Made by a program: the position numbers and the translations under genes
Shown here: positions 35,263 to 48,400 of the stretch, one piece after another
Layout: the number at the start of each line of letters is the position of its first letter
How positions within the stretch are numbered: the stretch's first letter is position 1
Source: Voacanga thouarsii
Taxonomy: Eukaryota > Streptophyta > Magnoliopsida > Gentianales > Apocynaceae
DNA: 64,000 nt
Assembly: GCA_026120185.1 (NCBI GenBank)
Contig: JANUWF010002053.1
Span: 1-64,000, forward strand
Direction of reading: 5' to 3'
Notes under the pieces: model-generated
What the model was told of the DNA's origin: nothing
The model's database searches: none
What the model saw: only the letters and a program-made list of their open reading frames with translations

Positions 35263-36700
35263 TATTCCCCACACTTAGCTCTTTACTTGTCCTCAAGCAA
35301 AGTATCAAAGACAAGTAGGAAAAACATAAGTTTTCAAAGAATCACTCAAATCAATTTCAAAACGATATCTCTAATGCTTTCTTCATTCCAGAATATAAAA
35401 CATATGCTACTACATCCTTCATAACAAATGCAAGACTTGTGTAAGTGAATAGTGACTTAGTAGAACCATTTCAATACTTAACAATATTCTCAAACCATTG
35501 GAAAGAATTTAGTTCAAAGAGAATATGCATTCCATAAGCTTACTTTTCATACACTCTCTCCACTTATTTGAGACAGATCATGATTCTACTTAGATCAAGT
35601 AGGACTTTCAAGCTTGTAATGTAAGGCTAAAGGCTTGTAATGTAGCTTCCAAACGAAGGATATAAGAAAATCAAATATAAAAAAAGATGAGAGTTCGTAA
35701 GAAAAGGATAAACAAAATGTATCAAGGAATTCCAAACTTTTCTTGCTCTCCTATTCCAAAATCAATCTAAACCCATAACCTTTTATAGTAATTACAGTTT
35801 AGTTCAAGCAAATCTTGCATTTTCATCAATCATTCTCACTCATCAATAATTTTTTCACAAGACCATTCAAATTTTCATCAATGGTATCAAGAACTTGATG
35901 TGAACTCAAGTTTTTTAGAAATTCCTACAACTCAACCACCATTCTTCTTCTGATCTTTCTTTTCTTCTCTTTCACTTTTGCTTTCTTTCTTCCTCTTCTT
36001 TTTTTTTTTCAAATGCCACTGTTGTTTCTTTCTCAGTTTTCGCTTTCACTTTTTCTAGCAGCTTTTTGTTTTCTTTTCTTGTTTTCAATCTTTCTCTTCT
36101 CTTTCTTCTCTTTCTTTTTTTTCTTTCCCAACTCAACACAACTATTGATGCATGATTGAAAGTAACAAGTCATGATCTTTTCGCAAGTAGTCTCCCTCAA
36201 CATTTTCCTACACGTACTTTTATCCATCAAGAGCAATCAAAGATTTTGAAGATAAATCGAACTCTCAGAAAGAAGTAATGGACAAAGTATGATAACGAGT
36301 TTTAAGAAAGAAATTAACAATTTAGGCTCAAAATAGGCACTAGGAATAATATCAAATAGGTAGGTTTGAAAAGCTCAAACTATCCAAAGAATGCCTATTA
36401 CCGTCATTTCTAAGTTAAATCATGAATAGCTTTCTTATTTCGCCTCGAGAGGTATTCAAGTAAGTTCTAAAAAATTCAATGAATTTTAATGGAAAAACAG
36501 GTTTAAGAACAATGTAAAGCATTTGATCAAGAACTACTTAGTCCAAGTACATGCAAAAAGTCATGCATAAGTCATAAATGCTATAGAACATATGCTCTAT
36601 GACCTATCACAAAGATATGCACTAAAAATACAGCTTGAAATCTCAAAGAAAATTTGAAAAATTTTTGAAAAATTTGCTCACAAGGATGAATGAGGAATAG
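35263..36700 (-). other. Non-coding 3' internal region of the Athila/Tat-type element
   Basis: No protein-like frame. It begins with the PPT and a CTTGTCCTCAAGCAAAG stretch seen next to the PPT of related elements. It contains a long pyrimidine tract at 35940-36130, which gives Lys/Glu-rich minus-strand ORFs that are low-complexity artefacts. Confidence 0.6.
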
Positions 36701-38113
36701 AAGAGTTCTCTGGCAATGATCACAAGTAATTTATGTCCATCAGCTAAGAACACATATTCTAAGTGCTAGAGTAGGGCTTTTAAATCTAATTCTGGAGGCT
36801 CCTCTATGGATAATTTCATTCTCCCCAAACTGCTTTTCTCAATTTCAAAACTCTTCATCCCATTCGCATCAAGAGAGTCCTCCAAATATGCCATTGATGT
36901 TTCCATCAACTCCTCCTCAATTGATTCCTGCATAAACTCCAAAATAGGTTCGTCAAGAATATCAATTTTTAAACAAGAATCATCAGAAGATAGAGGGTGT
37001 TGCATGCTTTTGTGGATTTGAATGACTACTTCCTCATCTCCAACCCCAAGTGTCAACCTCCCCCCATGAACATCAATTAACGCCTTTGTTGTAGCTAAGA
37101 AGGGTCTACCTAAGATTAAAGGGACTTTGGAATCTTCATCCATATCAAGAATAACAAAATCCACTGGAAATATAAATTTGTCAACTTTCACCAGCACATC
37201 TTCTATTTTGCCCCTAGGATATTTGATAGATCTATCTGCGAGTTGAATACTCATCCTAGTGGGTTGCAGTTCTCCTAGGCCTAGCTTTTTTAATATTTTA
37301 TATGGCAATAAATTGATGTTAGCACCTAAATCTGCTAATGCATTACAGAAATTTAGAGTACCAATTAAACATGGGATAGAAAAACTCCTTGGACCATTCT
37401 CTTTGTGTGGCAAATTCAGTTTGTCCTGCAATATAGCTAAACATTCTTCATTTAGTACTACTATGGACAGTTCCTCCAATTGCTTTTTACTTACAAGCAT
37501 GCTTTTGATAAATTTGGCATATTTGGGCATGTGGATTAGGGCTTCACTGAGTGGGATGTTTATGTACAGTTGTTTGAAATAGCTTAAAGAATTTGTTAAA
37601 TTGGGCATCTTTCTGGGCTTTGTGTATACGAGTAGGATAAAGAATTTGAGGCTGAACAGTGGATTTTTTAGTAGGGTTTCCGGAACAAGGTTCAACTGGT
37701 GCCGGTTGCATGCTGGATGCATGGTTCTCGGGTGTACAGGTCGTCCGGCACCGGTTCTCTTTCTCCAGCCAGTGTCGGTTGCAATCTGTGATATCTGACA
37801 ACTCCTTTCCACTTTGTAATGTGATCACAGTTGTTTCCTTTTTGCCGATTGGTGCTAGTTCTTAAGATTTTAACACTACGTCAGTCAAAAACCAGATTTG
37901 TCTTTCCATATTGTAAATCATCTCCTCAAACTTCTCAAATGTGGAATCTATTTCTTGGAAGCGTCTCGTAACATGGATAGCAAATTTTCCAATTACTGTC
38001 TCAAGCTTTGCTGATTCAGGGGCTTTGAGTGTTATCTTGGAAGAGTGATAGGGGTACTGTCCCTCATTAAACCTCCTCTGGTTCCAGTTTGCTATCTCAC
38101 CGGAACATAGCAA
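36700..38113 (-). pseudogene. Gag C-terminus and aspartic protease of the Athila/Tat-type element
   Basis: Minus frame 38113-37862 gives a coiled-coil-like gag segment (FEKFEEMIYNMERQI). After a stop, the 348-residue frame 37812-36766 holds TNSLSYFKQLYINIPLSEAL, MPKYAKFIKSMLVSKKQLEE, then the protease with FCNALADLGANINLLPY (Asp-Leu-Gly in place of the more common Asp-Ser/Thr-Gly, usual for this group), ADRSIKYPRGKIEDVLVKVD and VPLILGRPFLAT. A TAG ends it at LDLKALL; beyond it HLEYVFL and LLVII, which normally lead into RT, are still readable to ~36690, then similarity stops. The RT onward is deleted. Confidence 0.85.
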
Positions 38114-38334
38114 ATAGTTAATTACCAGAATGCACCATTCAAATAGAATTAAGAGAAGACAAAGTTAGTCAAGGAACTAAAGTTAGTAAGTTAGATTACA
38201 AAGATACACATGATACAAAAGATGGCACATTTTTGCGAAAAGAAAAATTGTACATATTTACATATTTATATATTTACCTATTTACATATTCACATGGTTA
38301 AATCAACAAAATCCGAACTTTCATGATATTGCTC

Positions 38335-38355
38335 TCCGGCAACACCGCCAAAAAC
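38335..38355 (-). other. Primer-binding site (tRNA-Asp-like)
   Basis: Minus strand reads TTTTTGGCGGTGTTGCCGGA right after the LTR end ...GCATCA. Athila/Tat elements typically have TTTTTGGCGCCGTTGCCGGG, so two or three bases differ. Confidence 0.75.
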
Positions 38356-38356
38356 T

Positions 38357-39774
38357 TGATGCGTATTTATTTGGATATAAAAATCATATAAAAATAAATA
38401 CATTCTCAATCAAGTTTAAATTAAAACGTTAATCCTAAATTACACATACGAGTAAGCGTACTCATCATTAACATAGCATAGGATTCAAACGAGTGTCGAT
38501 CCTCAATGAACAAGTATGCATTAATCACTTTTCTTTCATTGTTTAATCGACTCAATAAAGTAAAAAGAAATAAAAAATAAAAACAAAATAATATAATATA
38601 ATATAATATATACATGTCAAGGATGGAGAATTATGTAACTCAAACCATTATTCTGGTAAACATGACTTAAAGTACCTAATCATTATCACAACTAATTATT
38701 CTCTTGGCATCATGAAGGATTAAAGAAACATTAAATACAATCCTTAATTAAATTCCCTTGGTCTCGGTGAATTTAAAACATAAGGCTAACCAATGAATCC
38801 TTGGTCTCGACAAACATCAATTAATATTTAATTACTTAGTCCTCATCAATTAACCCCCTTAGTCTCGTCGAGTTAATAAACAACAAATATGAAATCAATC
38901 AATTGAAACCACTATCAACCCCTTTGGCCTCAACAAGTTAATGGAAAGAACCAACCAATTAATCTCATAATAAGTGCAAGTAATTAAATACCAAGAAGAA
39001 CAATCAATTAATCAAAAGATCAAATAACTCTAAATATCATGAATATCTAAAATAATGTCAAATTACAATAAAACAATTAATACATCATTGTTTAAGAAAA
39101 AGAAAACAAAGTAAAAGAAAACACTCATAAACAAGCCTCCTTCTTCTTCCTTTGAAGACCTTCTTGCACAACACTCCTTGAATTGAAGAATTTCTCATTT
39201 GATTTGAATGATTTTCTATTATAATCTATGAATTCCCCCCCCCCCCCTCCTTTTCTCTAGTGTTTTCCATCTATTTATAGGCTTAAGAAGTGCCTAAACT
39301 CGTTGGTGTAGGGTTTTTGGCTGAGTAGAAGTAAGAAGATCCTAAAATTCTGAAGATTACCAAAAATCGCGTGCAAAAATCAAGGAGCCGGTTGTGTTCT
39401 ATTTCTTCATTTGTTTGCCGATTTATTTTTTAATTTCTTTGCACTGTTTTCCAGAGTACAGCCAGTGCCGATTCCAACTTCACAGCCGGCGCCGGTTCAG
39501 TTCTATTCCAGACGTTTCACTGATTTTTTGTTCCCTCGAAGTGAGTGCCAACAGCACATGACCGATGTTGGTTTCTCTACCCTGTCCGGGGCCACCTCTG
39601 CTCTGTTTTGCGACGTTGTTATCTTATTTTACCCCTAAAATTTGAAATATTGCACAAAATACCTTTCCAAGGGTAAAATCTTAAATATAAAGGAATATGA
39701 CTAGTTATTGAACAAAATGTATCACAAAATAGCCTTAAATAACTCGAAAAATATGACTAATTTAGGCCCTATAA
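38357..39774 (-). repeat. 5' LTR of the Athila/Tat-type element
   Basis: Direct repeat of 33731-35262, about 90 % identical by eye, 114 bases shorter because of deletions; carries a 13-base C run at 39235-39247 where the other copy has a short C run. Confidence 0.85.
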
Positions 39775-40254
39775 ATACACACACATATATCTACAAAAAT
39801 AATTGAAAAGTTATTTATATTTGGATACATAAATAATACTCACAAATTGATGAAGGATATAAATATGCTATGATATGTATGAACATATAATTAATATAAT
39901 TACTATAACAAAAACTAAATCCCATGAGTTTTAATACGAATATATGAAAACCTAAAATGTATACGAAATTTTAATTGACAAATCAATGATCTAACTGTTA
40001 GATGTATTTATAAACTTAAAATAAGTTTGGTAACAAAATTCGAAGATCATTTGTTATAATTTACAATATTTTTTAATTAGGTAATATCTATATACAATAT
40101 GATTAATACTAAGAAAACCTGGTGACTTACAATTAAATTAATGATCTAAGTATTGGATTTGTTCAAATCATTAACAAAAGTAGTTTGACCAATTTTGAAA
40201 ACAATCCGATACAAATTGGATTGTAATTTAAGGATTTAATCATAATTGGACCTA

Positions 40255-40636
40255 GAAACGACGGCTAAAACTGTCGTATTTACTTAGTACAATACGATGA
40301 TTTTACTATATAGTAGTATTTACTCGAGTATAATATGACGATTGATACAACCGTCATATTTTATGGTATATACGACAGTTTTTAGCCATCGTATATGCTA
40401 AAAATATTTCTACGTTATATAAATTCAAATTTATACGATGTTTTCTTTAACTGTTGTATTATGTATGATTTAATACGAAGGTTATTCAAAATCATCATAT
40501 TTGGTTTAGTTAATACGACGGTTATTGTAAAACAGTCATATTTAGCATAGTTAATACAACGGTCCTTTACCGTCGTTTAGGATTGTCTACTGCGATGGTT
40601 TTCTAGCCGTCGTAATTGCCCTATTTTTTTGTAGTG
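40255..40636 (-). repeat. CACTA right (5') terminal and subterminal repeat region
   Basis: Ends TTTTTTTGTAGTG. At least ten degenerate motifs such as AATACGACGGTTATT, ACCGTCATATTT, AGCCATCGTAT and GCCGTCGTAATTG in both orientations, as at the left end. Confidence 0.85.
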
Positions 40637-41760
40637 TTTGTCTCCTCCCTCTTTCCCTTTTCTTAAAAAAAAAATTAATAATTTCATGAGTTGGTAAATT
40701 AAATTAATTTGTGAATAAATATTACGTTTATTTTATACCCTAATTTGATATATGGAACAAAAATTAATATAATCCTCTAAGCAATACAAATCATATTAAT
40801 TTTGTATATGTGGATATCGTACACATAAATGTACACACGTATACACACATATAATTATAATGGTACATTTCAGTAGCTTTTATTGGCACCAGTTGTTGCA
40901 ACTCATCTGCAATTTTTGGAGCCTTAACTCTCGTTTCAGCTTAGCTTGATGAACATTTCAGCACAGTTTGATGAACTGCATCTGAAACTATTGTAAAAGC
41001 TATCACAGCTCCACATCCCATGTTTATATAGAAACACCATGGGAGAGAGGAAAAGAGAGAGCAGGGAAAAGGTTCTTCAAAGAGTCCAGATTCCTAGAAT
41101 TAACCATTGGCGGGATCAATATTAGGTTTCACCACTATAGCCCCAGTTACCATTGCACATGAAATTCCAGTCCACCCAGTGCATCTGACCCAAGAACACT
41201 ACACTTTGGTCATTGCGCACCTAACTAAGTCTGTCTACCTCAGGTAACCTTCGACCATCTTCCAAGATGGTCCATACCTAGCCTCGAGCGACCACCCTTG
41301 GCTGTTTGTTGTATAGCTAACACTAATGCACTTTAACAGCGACATAAATTAATACAAACCAACATGTCTCTAGGATCATTCATCGTAGTGCCTAGCTCCA
41401 ATGTCCTAGCCTAACCACCTCTAGTCTTGACTATCTTTCTCTGTCGATCTCAACCCATTGGTGTGCGAGTGATCAAGGTAGCATCTTGTTCACCTTACCC
41501 CAAACCCAAGGGTCTAACAGTTAGTCATTGGGGATATGAGTAGAAAGGATCAATCTAATAAGGAATAGTTGAGAAGATATCTCTATTGATCCCTAATGAC
41601 TAAACATACAATGACAAAAGAAAAAGATAACAAATTTATTGGATTCCATTGAGACATTGAAACAAATGAAAACTAAAAGAAAGAAAATATAAGAAAAAAT
41701 TGTTAACGAAAGTAATAATTAGAATAATAAAAATTCAGTCTTCCTAATATTGTAGTCCAA
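40637..41760. other. 1.1 kb, no gene recognised
   Basis: AT-rich to ~40860, then mixed-composition sequence. The part next to 41761 should be the 5' leader of the gypsy element whose LTR starts at 41780 (minus strand). No coding similarity was seen. Confidence 0.5.
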
Positions 41761-41778
41761 GGAAAAGGCGCCAAAAAC
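41761..41778 (-). other. Primer-binding site of a gypsy element
   Basis: Minus strand TTTTTGGCGCCTTTTCC directly inside the LTR edge; the TTTTTGGCGCC core is typical of Athila/Tat gypsy elements. Confidence 0.7.
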
Positions 41779-41779
41779 T

Positions 41780-42508
41780 TGGTATCTGCTTTCTACATTA
41801 TGGACTTTTAGGTAAGTGTTGTTGTCATTCTTACAATATAATTAGCAAATATCTAATATTTGCCCCACAAGGACTACAAGTACTAGTATTAACTTCTTTT
41901 TATTATCCAATTAACAATAATTTAATGGTACAAATAGCAAACTAATCAAGGAAATAATACCTAGACAACCATTTCAATACATTAGGGAAATGTACAATTA
42001 GTAGATAAACAAGATCTGGATGTAGAATTTTCTTAAACCTTCATATGTTAGGACTTATTCTCAGTTACTGATTTACCCAATATCTAGGATTGATAAAAAT
42101 TCCTAATTTAAATTAACTCTCTTGAGATATATAACTCCTATTCCTAGATTGATCGAGTGGAATCTCTTCTTAAACGAAACCCCTATAGTGCAATATCCAA
42201 CTTTGTGAATTTTCATAATAGGTTTGACTATAACTTAAAAGATTTATGTCATTCCATCTTTAGAATTGCATACAACTCTTATTATCCATGAGTGATCTGT
42301 TTATATTCTCAAATTGTCAATACCATACATGAAATGAAACGTCGAATTGAAATGCCAGCAAATCTTAATTTAACACAACATAAAATGAATAATTCTAAAG
42401 AAAACTTGGATCTTTTAATAAATCAAAGAAATTATCTTAACAAATCAAGTTTAGCATTTATCCATCAAATTCAAAACAAATAATGTCCATGCTAACAAAC
42501 ATAAAGTC

Positions 42509-42560
<52 letters not shown>

Positions 42561-43135
42561 AAACAAAGAACTCATTCTCATGAAGTCTTGGAATTGTTGG
42601 TCTTTAATTGACAATTGATGGAAATATTGTATTAATCCTCAATGATTGTGTTTCCTTTGTGCATTGAATGGCCCTTGATGGCTCCATCCTAACCCTACTA
42701 AGTTGAGACCAAAGTGGCCTAAGAAATAACTCCAAATGACTCATTTTCATAACAAAAATTAGAGCAATACATCAATTTTTATGTCGTACGCGGCTAGTAC
42801 ACGCTCGTGTACTCAATTGTGTACCTCTTAGAACTTTGTAGTTTGAAAATCTTTAAGGCTAGCTGTAAACGGGCATCCCCCACGGCCATGTCTATGAGTA
42901 TTTTAAGCACAAGCGTGTACATGCCCATGTATACCCCAGACTTCTCAAACTAGCTCAATTTCATTTCAAATCATCTTTAACATGGCCAGAACTCATTCCT
43001 CATTGTCTAGAAGCTCCCTTAAACCCTAAAATTGAAATTAAAGCAATTAAATACCAATTTTTACAAAAGATTACGATAAAACAAGTAAAATGCCTCTAAA
43101 ACATATAAAAAATATAGTCTAATTAGCACTTGTCA
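41780..43135 (-). repeat. 5' LTR of a truncated gypsy element
   Basis: Left edge TGGTATCTGC follows the PBS. The right edge is proposed at ...AGCACTTGTCA, so the LTR would start TGACAAGTGC on the minus strand, 1356 bases in all. The right edge is inferred from the TG..CA rule only, since no second copy is in the window. An (AAT)n run of ~15 units lies at 42511-42555. The body of the element is missing to the left. Confidence 0.55.
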
Positions 43136-44359
43136 GATATAGACTACCAGATTAGTTTAGATTTTTACTACCACCATAAATTGTCGAATATAGAACATGA
43201 AGACAAAAGAAGCGTATGAATAAAGGAGTTTTGGGGCAAGGTATAATATCCCTCCTTGTGAACAGTATTGGTGGAGTAGGTATATTACGGTAAAGCCAAG
43301 CATACATTATAATGTTTTTCTTGTTATGTTATCTGTGCACTTGCATTTCTTGATGAGTTGTTGTTTATTTGAATAATATTTTATGAAAAGCTGTTTTGAT
43401 TCAAATACGTGGATAAGGTCTCCCTATGTGAATAAATAATATATAAATTTATATATATAGGAAATAACATTTAATACTATTATTATATTATAGTCAATAA
43501 GAAATATATTTTCTATATATATGTTACGTTCGATAAGAAAATAATCTATTTTATATGCGATAAAAAATATTATTAGTACTATTAGTACTATTAGTACTAC
43601 TACTATTATTAACATTGTTAATACTATATTATTAGTATTATTACTATCATTCTTGTCAGAACTATTATTCATTACTATTATTATAATTATTATATTAAAT
43701 ACTATCATTTTCAAATGTTACTATTGCTATGATTCTATTATCATACATATTAATTTACTATTATAATATTAATATTACATATAAGTAATATTATTTTTAC
43801 TATAAATTATCCTTATTATTCCTATTAATTTTTAGTAGTATTATTATAATATTCTAATTTTCATCATTAAATATTATTTTTACTTCCATCATTACTAGTA
43901 TTATTTAAATTATTATTAGAAATATTATATTTTATTATATTTTTGGAAGACAAATTCAATTTGACTTCTTAAACTATTTTATAAAAAGAAGTAAAGTTCG
44001 ATTTGAATACTTAACCTATGGGGCCACACCTTTAATAAAGTAATGATAAGTGCTCATATGGGATCCACAACTTTTTATAAAGTAAAACTATTATAAGATT
44101 TTTATATTTACTGGATTAATATTTTATTTATTTCTTAAATGTTCTAAAGGCTTCTAAAATTTTGTATAGATTTCTTTAACATTCCATAAGCTTCTATTAG
44201 TTTCTAGATATGATGAGTCATCTTCCACATGTCTCAAAAATGTTCTACACCTTTCTTTTAGTGACAAGTCTCCTTATATGTGTTCCAATCATATTTCATT
44301 ACATAAGTAATTTACATAATCCATGACATAAGCAAAACTTCTCACCTAAACTTCTTTAA
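43136..44359. other. AT-rich spacer, no gene
   Basis: 43560-43950 is a low-complexity stretch of degenerate ATT/ACT triplets; the 96-residue Ile-rich minus frame there is an artefact of it. The stretch from ~43950 may already belong to the LTR that ends at 45437. Confidence 0.5.
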
Positions 44360-45437
44360 CACCTATAAATAGAAGAAGAAGGGAAAAGAACAAGATAGGA
44401 GAGATGGAGAACCAAAAGTTAAGAAGGAGAGAGAAACCAAAAGCAAGAGAGGTAGAAAGAAGAAGAAGAAGAAGAAGAAGAAGAAAATCAAGAGGAAATA
44501 AGAGAGAGGAAAGCCAAGAGAATAAGAAGAGAAAGAAGGAAGAAGAAAAGAAATAAAAGAAAAAGAAGAGGATAGAACTTTGGATGTTGATTTTATCAAT
44601 TTGGTGAGTTTGATTTGAGAAAATAGAAGAATGAGGTGAGTCCCATTTATTTTACAAATACCATTATGGCAAGTGATTTTCTTAACATATACACGTCTAC
44701 TACTTGATGATTTTATGAAACCTGGGTTTTGTGAGTTACTCCAAGAATTTAATTTTCGAAAAGGGTTTGGTTTGGAAAATGTTATATTTCTTTGATCTCC
44801 AGCTTTGTGCCTGAATATGTTATAATGTTCATAGGATTATATTTCTATGGTATTAATATTTATGTTATTGGTTGGACTAATGTTTCTTCTGAGTAATGAG
44901 ATCTGAGTAATGAGATCGTAATGTAGTCTTGCTTATTAAACACTTCTCGAGAATATAATTCTTGTGAGGAGCCATTAATATCCATGTGAAAAAATAACGA
45001 TGTTGTGTAAAGTATGAGATCTCATGTATGTTTACAAGTGGTCTTGTTTGAGAAAATACTATAAAACTTGTTTTTATCTAAAAATCACGAGTACACACGG
45101 GACTCACTTAGTGTTTTGTACTCACACGTCTTCCTATATGTTTTTGGGCTTTATGGTACAGTTTGGTGATTAGAGTGTGCAACGAAAGCGTGATAATGAA
45201 GAAATAGGCAATATGATTTATTATAAGATATATTATAAGTTTAGAATATTGTATGAAGGATTCGCAATCCATGTATCATGGAATTTTTCTATAAATAAAT
45301 TCCCTGTTTTGAAGTTATAGTGTGATTTCACTGTGTAATAAGTTTTAATCGTTATAAAGATCCTTGGTTTGGAAGTTTAGATGGGGCGATATCCCACAAA
45401 GACAATGCCCACTACAAATGGAATATGTGGGGTGTTA
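44360..45437 (+). repeat. Probable LTR (3' portion) related to the chromovirus family
   Basis: The end ATAAAGATCCTTGG...GATGGGGCGATATCCC...GTGGGGTGTTACA parallels the LTR end at 160-235. A TATA-like CCTATAAATAGAAG at ~44363 followed by a purine-rich leader fits an LTR promoter. No PBS follows, so it is a 3' or solo LTR. The left edge was not found. A GAA-rich run lies at 44458-44485. Confidence 0.55.
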
Positions 45438-48400
45438 CACAAAGTGTTTAAGTGGTGAGAGGAGTTTTGGGTAGGCAGGCAACTATAGATACAGTGATAG
45501 GTTGCAAGATAGATGGAGAGGATAGAGAGAAGGAAGAAAAGATAATGGCAATGTGATGGCTTTGGATGGGAGAAAGAAAAAGGATTAGAAAAAATGGGGA
45601 GGAAAGTAGAGGAAGATGTGGTGGGGGCTTGAAAAGTAGCTTTGAATGACAAAAATGGAATGAACAAAAAAAGATATAAGAGGATAGATAAGGGGTTAAG
45701 TGCTGGTGGCTGTGGCTTGAGTCAATAATTGAGTGGAGGAAGAGATATGCAGTGGGGATGCAATGATGGATAAATGTAGGATATCCATTTCTCTTATTTC
45801 ACTTTATTAGAATGAGAATGAAAAATGAAATCCACAAATTTACTAAGGAATTACCATTAAAGGTTTTTGGGTTTCCAATACCTATAGGGCAATGTTAAAT
45901 AATATGTATGAAAGGTACCAATCTATTAATAATATGAAATAATATGTGTAATACCTTATTAATTTTGTTGAATTCAAAAGGGTAAAAAACCTATCATAGT
46001 CACAATCTATTATGTATGTTCCAACCATTGATTTACTTTCCAATAAATCGGTTCTCGAAGAGATGACAAGACATATTGTCATTAGCAATAGAAGGAAGTG
46101 TGTCACTCTTCCCAACCTGATAGAAAATACATAGGTTAGTTTATATTCTTATAGTTTTTTGTCGACTAAGATCACGAAATAGACTTTACTTAATGCACAC
46201 CCAATAAGTAGCGATTGCGGACTTTTCCTCTCCTATAAAGAAAATACATAAACCAAATGATTTATTTGCCTTGGGAAGACTAACTTAGGAAGAACAAGCT
46301 GATTTGTTATAGAGTTTGGATGAACAAGATGCTTATTTGGAATAGAAGTGGGAACACGTTCACCAATAAAAACTATATGTTGGTGTTCTTTGGTTTCCTA
46401 AAATCCCATAACGGTGGGAGAGAAAATAGGAAGCCTAAGGGCTATTATAAATAGGTTTCCTATTCCCTATTTAGTGCGAGAGACTATTAAGAGAGTGCAG
46501 TGTGGAGGGCTTTGATAGTTGCTTATTTACTAAATGATTATCTAGAGCGAAAACGTCTTAATTTTGCATTTCTCTATGGTAATCCAGAAGGATAGAAAAT
46601 TCATAATGCAGTACAATTTAAAAGAAGGCATTTAGTACTATTTAGTTAGCATTGGTCCCACAAATCAAAACAACAATATTAAAGGAGAAATCACCGAAAA
46701 CATTGTGGGATATGTTAGGAAGTATGCGAAGACATTAATTAACCGCTTGATAATGGAGATGAATTTATATTCAGTTAAGATGGATGAAAGAGGTAATATT
46801 TTTTTTAAAAAAAATTAGTTTATTTGGTCTTTAAAGTTTAGGATTCGTAATGTTTTCGCTCTTAATATTTTTTTTTCTACTGCTATGATTCTTAATAGGA
46901 GATTGTAAGGAGACTTCAAAATGAAATCCCAAAAAAATTTCAAAAACAAGAAGATTTACAAATTTAATTCTCAACAAGCCACCCATCATGTTTATTTTAA
47001 TCATGAAAGTAATCATAAAAATAAAAATGAAATATTCAGTGAAACTTGAAAGTTTGAGGCGCCAAAATATTACTTTTTCCTTATGTGCCTTCTGAAGTAA
47101 TCCAAGAAAAATGTGTCATAAAAAGTTTGAAAAAAGAAGAAGGAAATGTTAGTTTTTGAACACATGCGTTGTGGTGAATACTATCATTCTAATTAAGGAT
47201 TTCTTCCTATGTATTTCATAAGTCCTTGCCAAAGGAAAATTGATACTTAAATTTCAAAGGAAAAATAAAACTTTATCAACCAAATATAAAAGGACATTGG
47301 CTCATTATTGAAGAATTACTCCAAGCATTGAGAACATCTCTCTAAAGCTTCAAATTGTACCTCTTATTGTCTCAACCTCAATTTGTGGACACAACGACTG
47401 TTTTCTTTTGATGCAATCCATTGAAAGTTTCAAATTGTATCTAGGGCTTCTATGTCTAAGGTCACTATAGAAATAATTTGAGCGAGAGAGAGAGAGAGAG
47501 AGCGAGAAGGGAAAACAAACTATATGCCTGTGAAGTGTTTAAGCCGATTCCCTATCACAGGCAAGACAAGCAAGATATTGATATGCAATTAACAGAAAAG
47601 GTAGCCCAAAATGTCTAGGATTCACCAAACTAACTACTGGCAGTACGTTCCAATTAGCTTATCAATATTGGATTCAACATTGAGTCTCTGCCTATTGATA
47701 CCAGACCTCAGCTGCATGTTGTGACCACCATTACAGCCTCAATCACCCCGTGCACACAACACTTTTAGCTGGCCCATAATATAATTACTCATGCACTGCA
47801 GTGGATTGTGGTAAAGGCTTCTCAATAACATTTCTCTGGTTGACTTCTATAACAACAACATTGGCTGACTTTATGCGGAAAAATCTCTTCCAAATTTGAC
47901 TTTGTTATGATCTCCGATACTTATCTTTTATTCTAAAATGTACATTTAAAAAAAAAACTATAGTTTCAACACACCTAGATACAAAAGGAATATATGTGAA
48001 GGTAAAAAGATACCAAGAAAAATCAGGAAAATAATGTTCAAGAATTAATAATACTCTATCATACGAGTTCTTTCATTGGTGCAAAACATGTGCATTGTAT
48101 GTGCTGAATAATATTCTTGAATTATTTCAGAAAAAAACAACTTAAGATTAATCTTCATTGAAAAACTTTTGGGAAAAATAAACAAGCATTCAAAATTTAA
48201 AGAAAAACAATGCAAAATAGTGCAAAATTTCCCATTGAATATAAGTCGTCCAATTTTGAAGTATTTTTGAAAGAACCTTGAATAAACAAAATCAAAGTCA
48301 AAATTACGAATCAAATAGGCAAATTTAAGGAGCCAAAGCTATACCTTTATCCTTATATGCTTTTGTAAAAACATACCTGTGAAAAAAATGGGGACAATGA

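Larger units (their letters stand above)
33731..39774 (-). mobile_element. Athila/Tat-type Ty3/gypsy element nested in the CACTA
   Basis: Two direct LTR copies: left 33731-35262 (3' LTR), right 38357-39774 (5' LTR), each starting TGATGCGTATTTATT on the plus strand. The left copy ends GGCCCTATCA; the right ends GGCCCTATAA, one base off. PBS lies at the inner edge of the right LTR. Flanks ATACT (33726-33730) and ATACA (39775-39779) match at four of five bases. The internal 3.1 kb holds only the end of gag and the protease; RT, RNase H and integrase are missing, so it was non-autonomous or later deleted. The solo LTR at 48517-50060 belongs to the same family. Confidence 0.88.
23631..40636 (-). 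mobile_element. CACTA (En/Spm) DNA transposon with a nested gypsy element
   Basis: Left end CACTACTAAAA at 23631; right end ...TTTTTTGTAGTG, which reads CACTACAAAAAA inward on the minus strand. Both ends carry many short subterminal copies of ATACGACGG/CCGTCGTAT-type motifs. Inside, on the minus strand, are TNP2-type transposase (29561-26300) and the Ptta/En-Spm second protein (26088-24361). Flanking 3-bp sites are CTT and TTT, so one base differs from a perfect target duplication. Without the 6.04-kb gypsy insertion the element is about 10.96 kb, normal for the group. Confidence 0.85.

Noticed and set aside
43424..43714. Ile-rich 96-residue ORF as a membrane protein
   Set aside because: Produced by degenerate ATT/ACT triplets; no start context or neighbouring gene support.
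44363..44599. Minus-strand Ser/Phe/Leu-rich ORF
   Set aside because: Antisense of a purine-rich LTR leader with GAA repeats.
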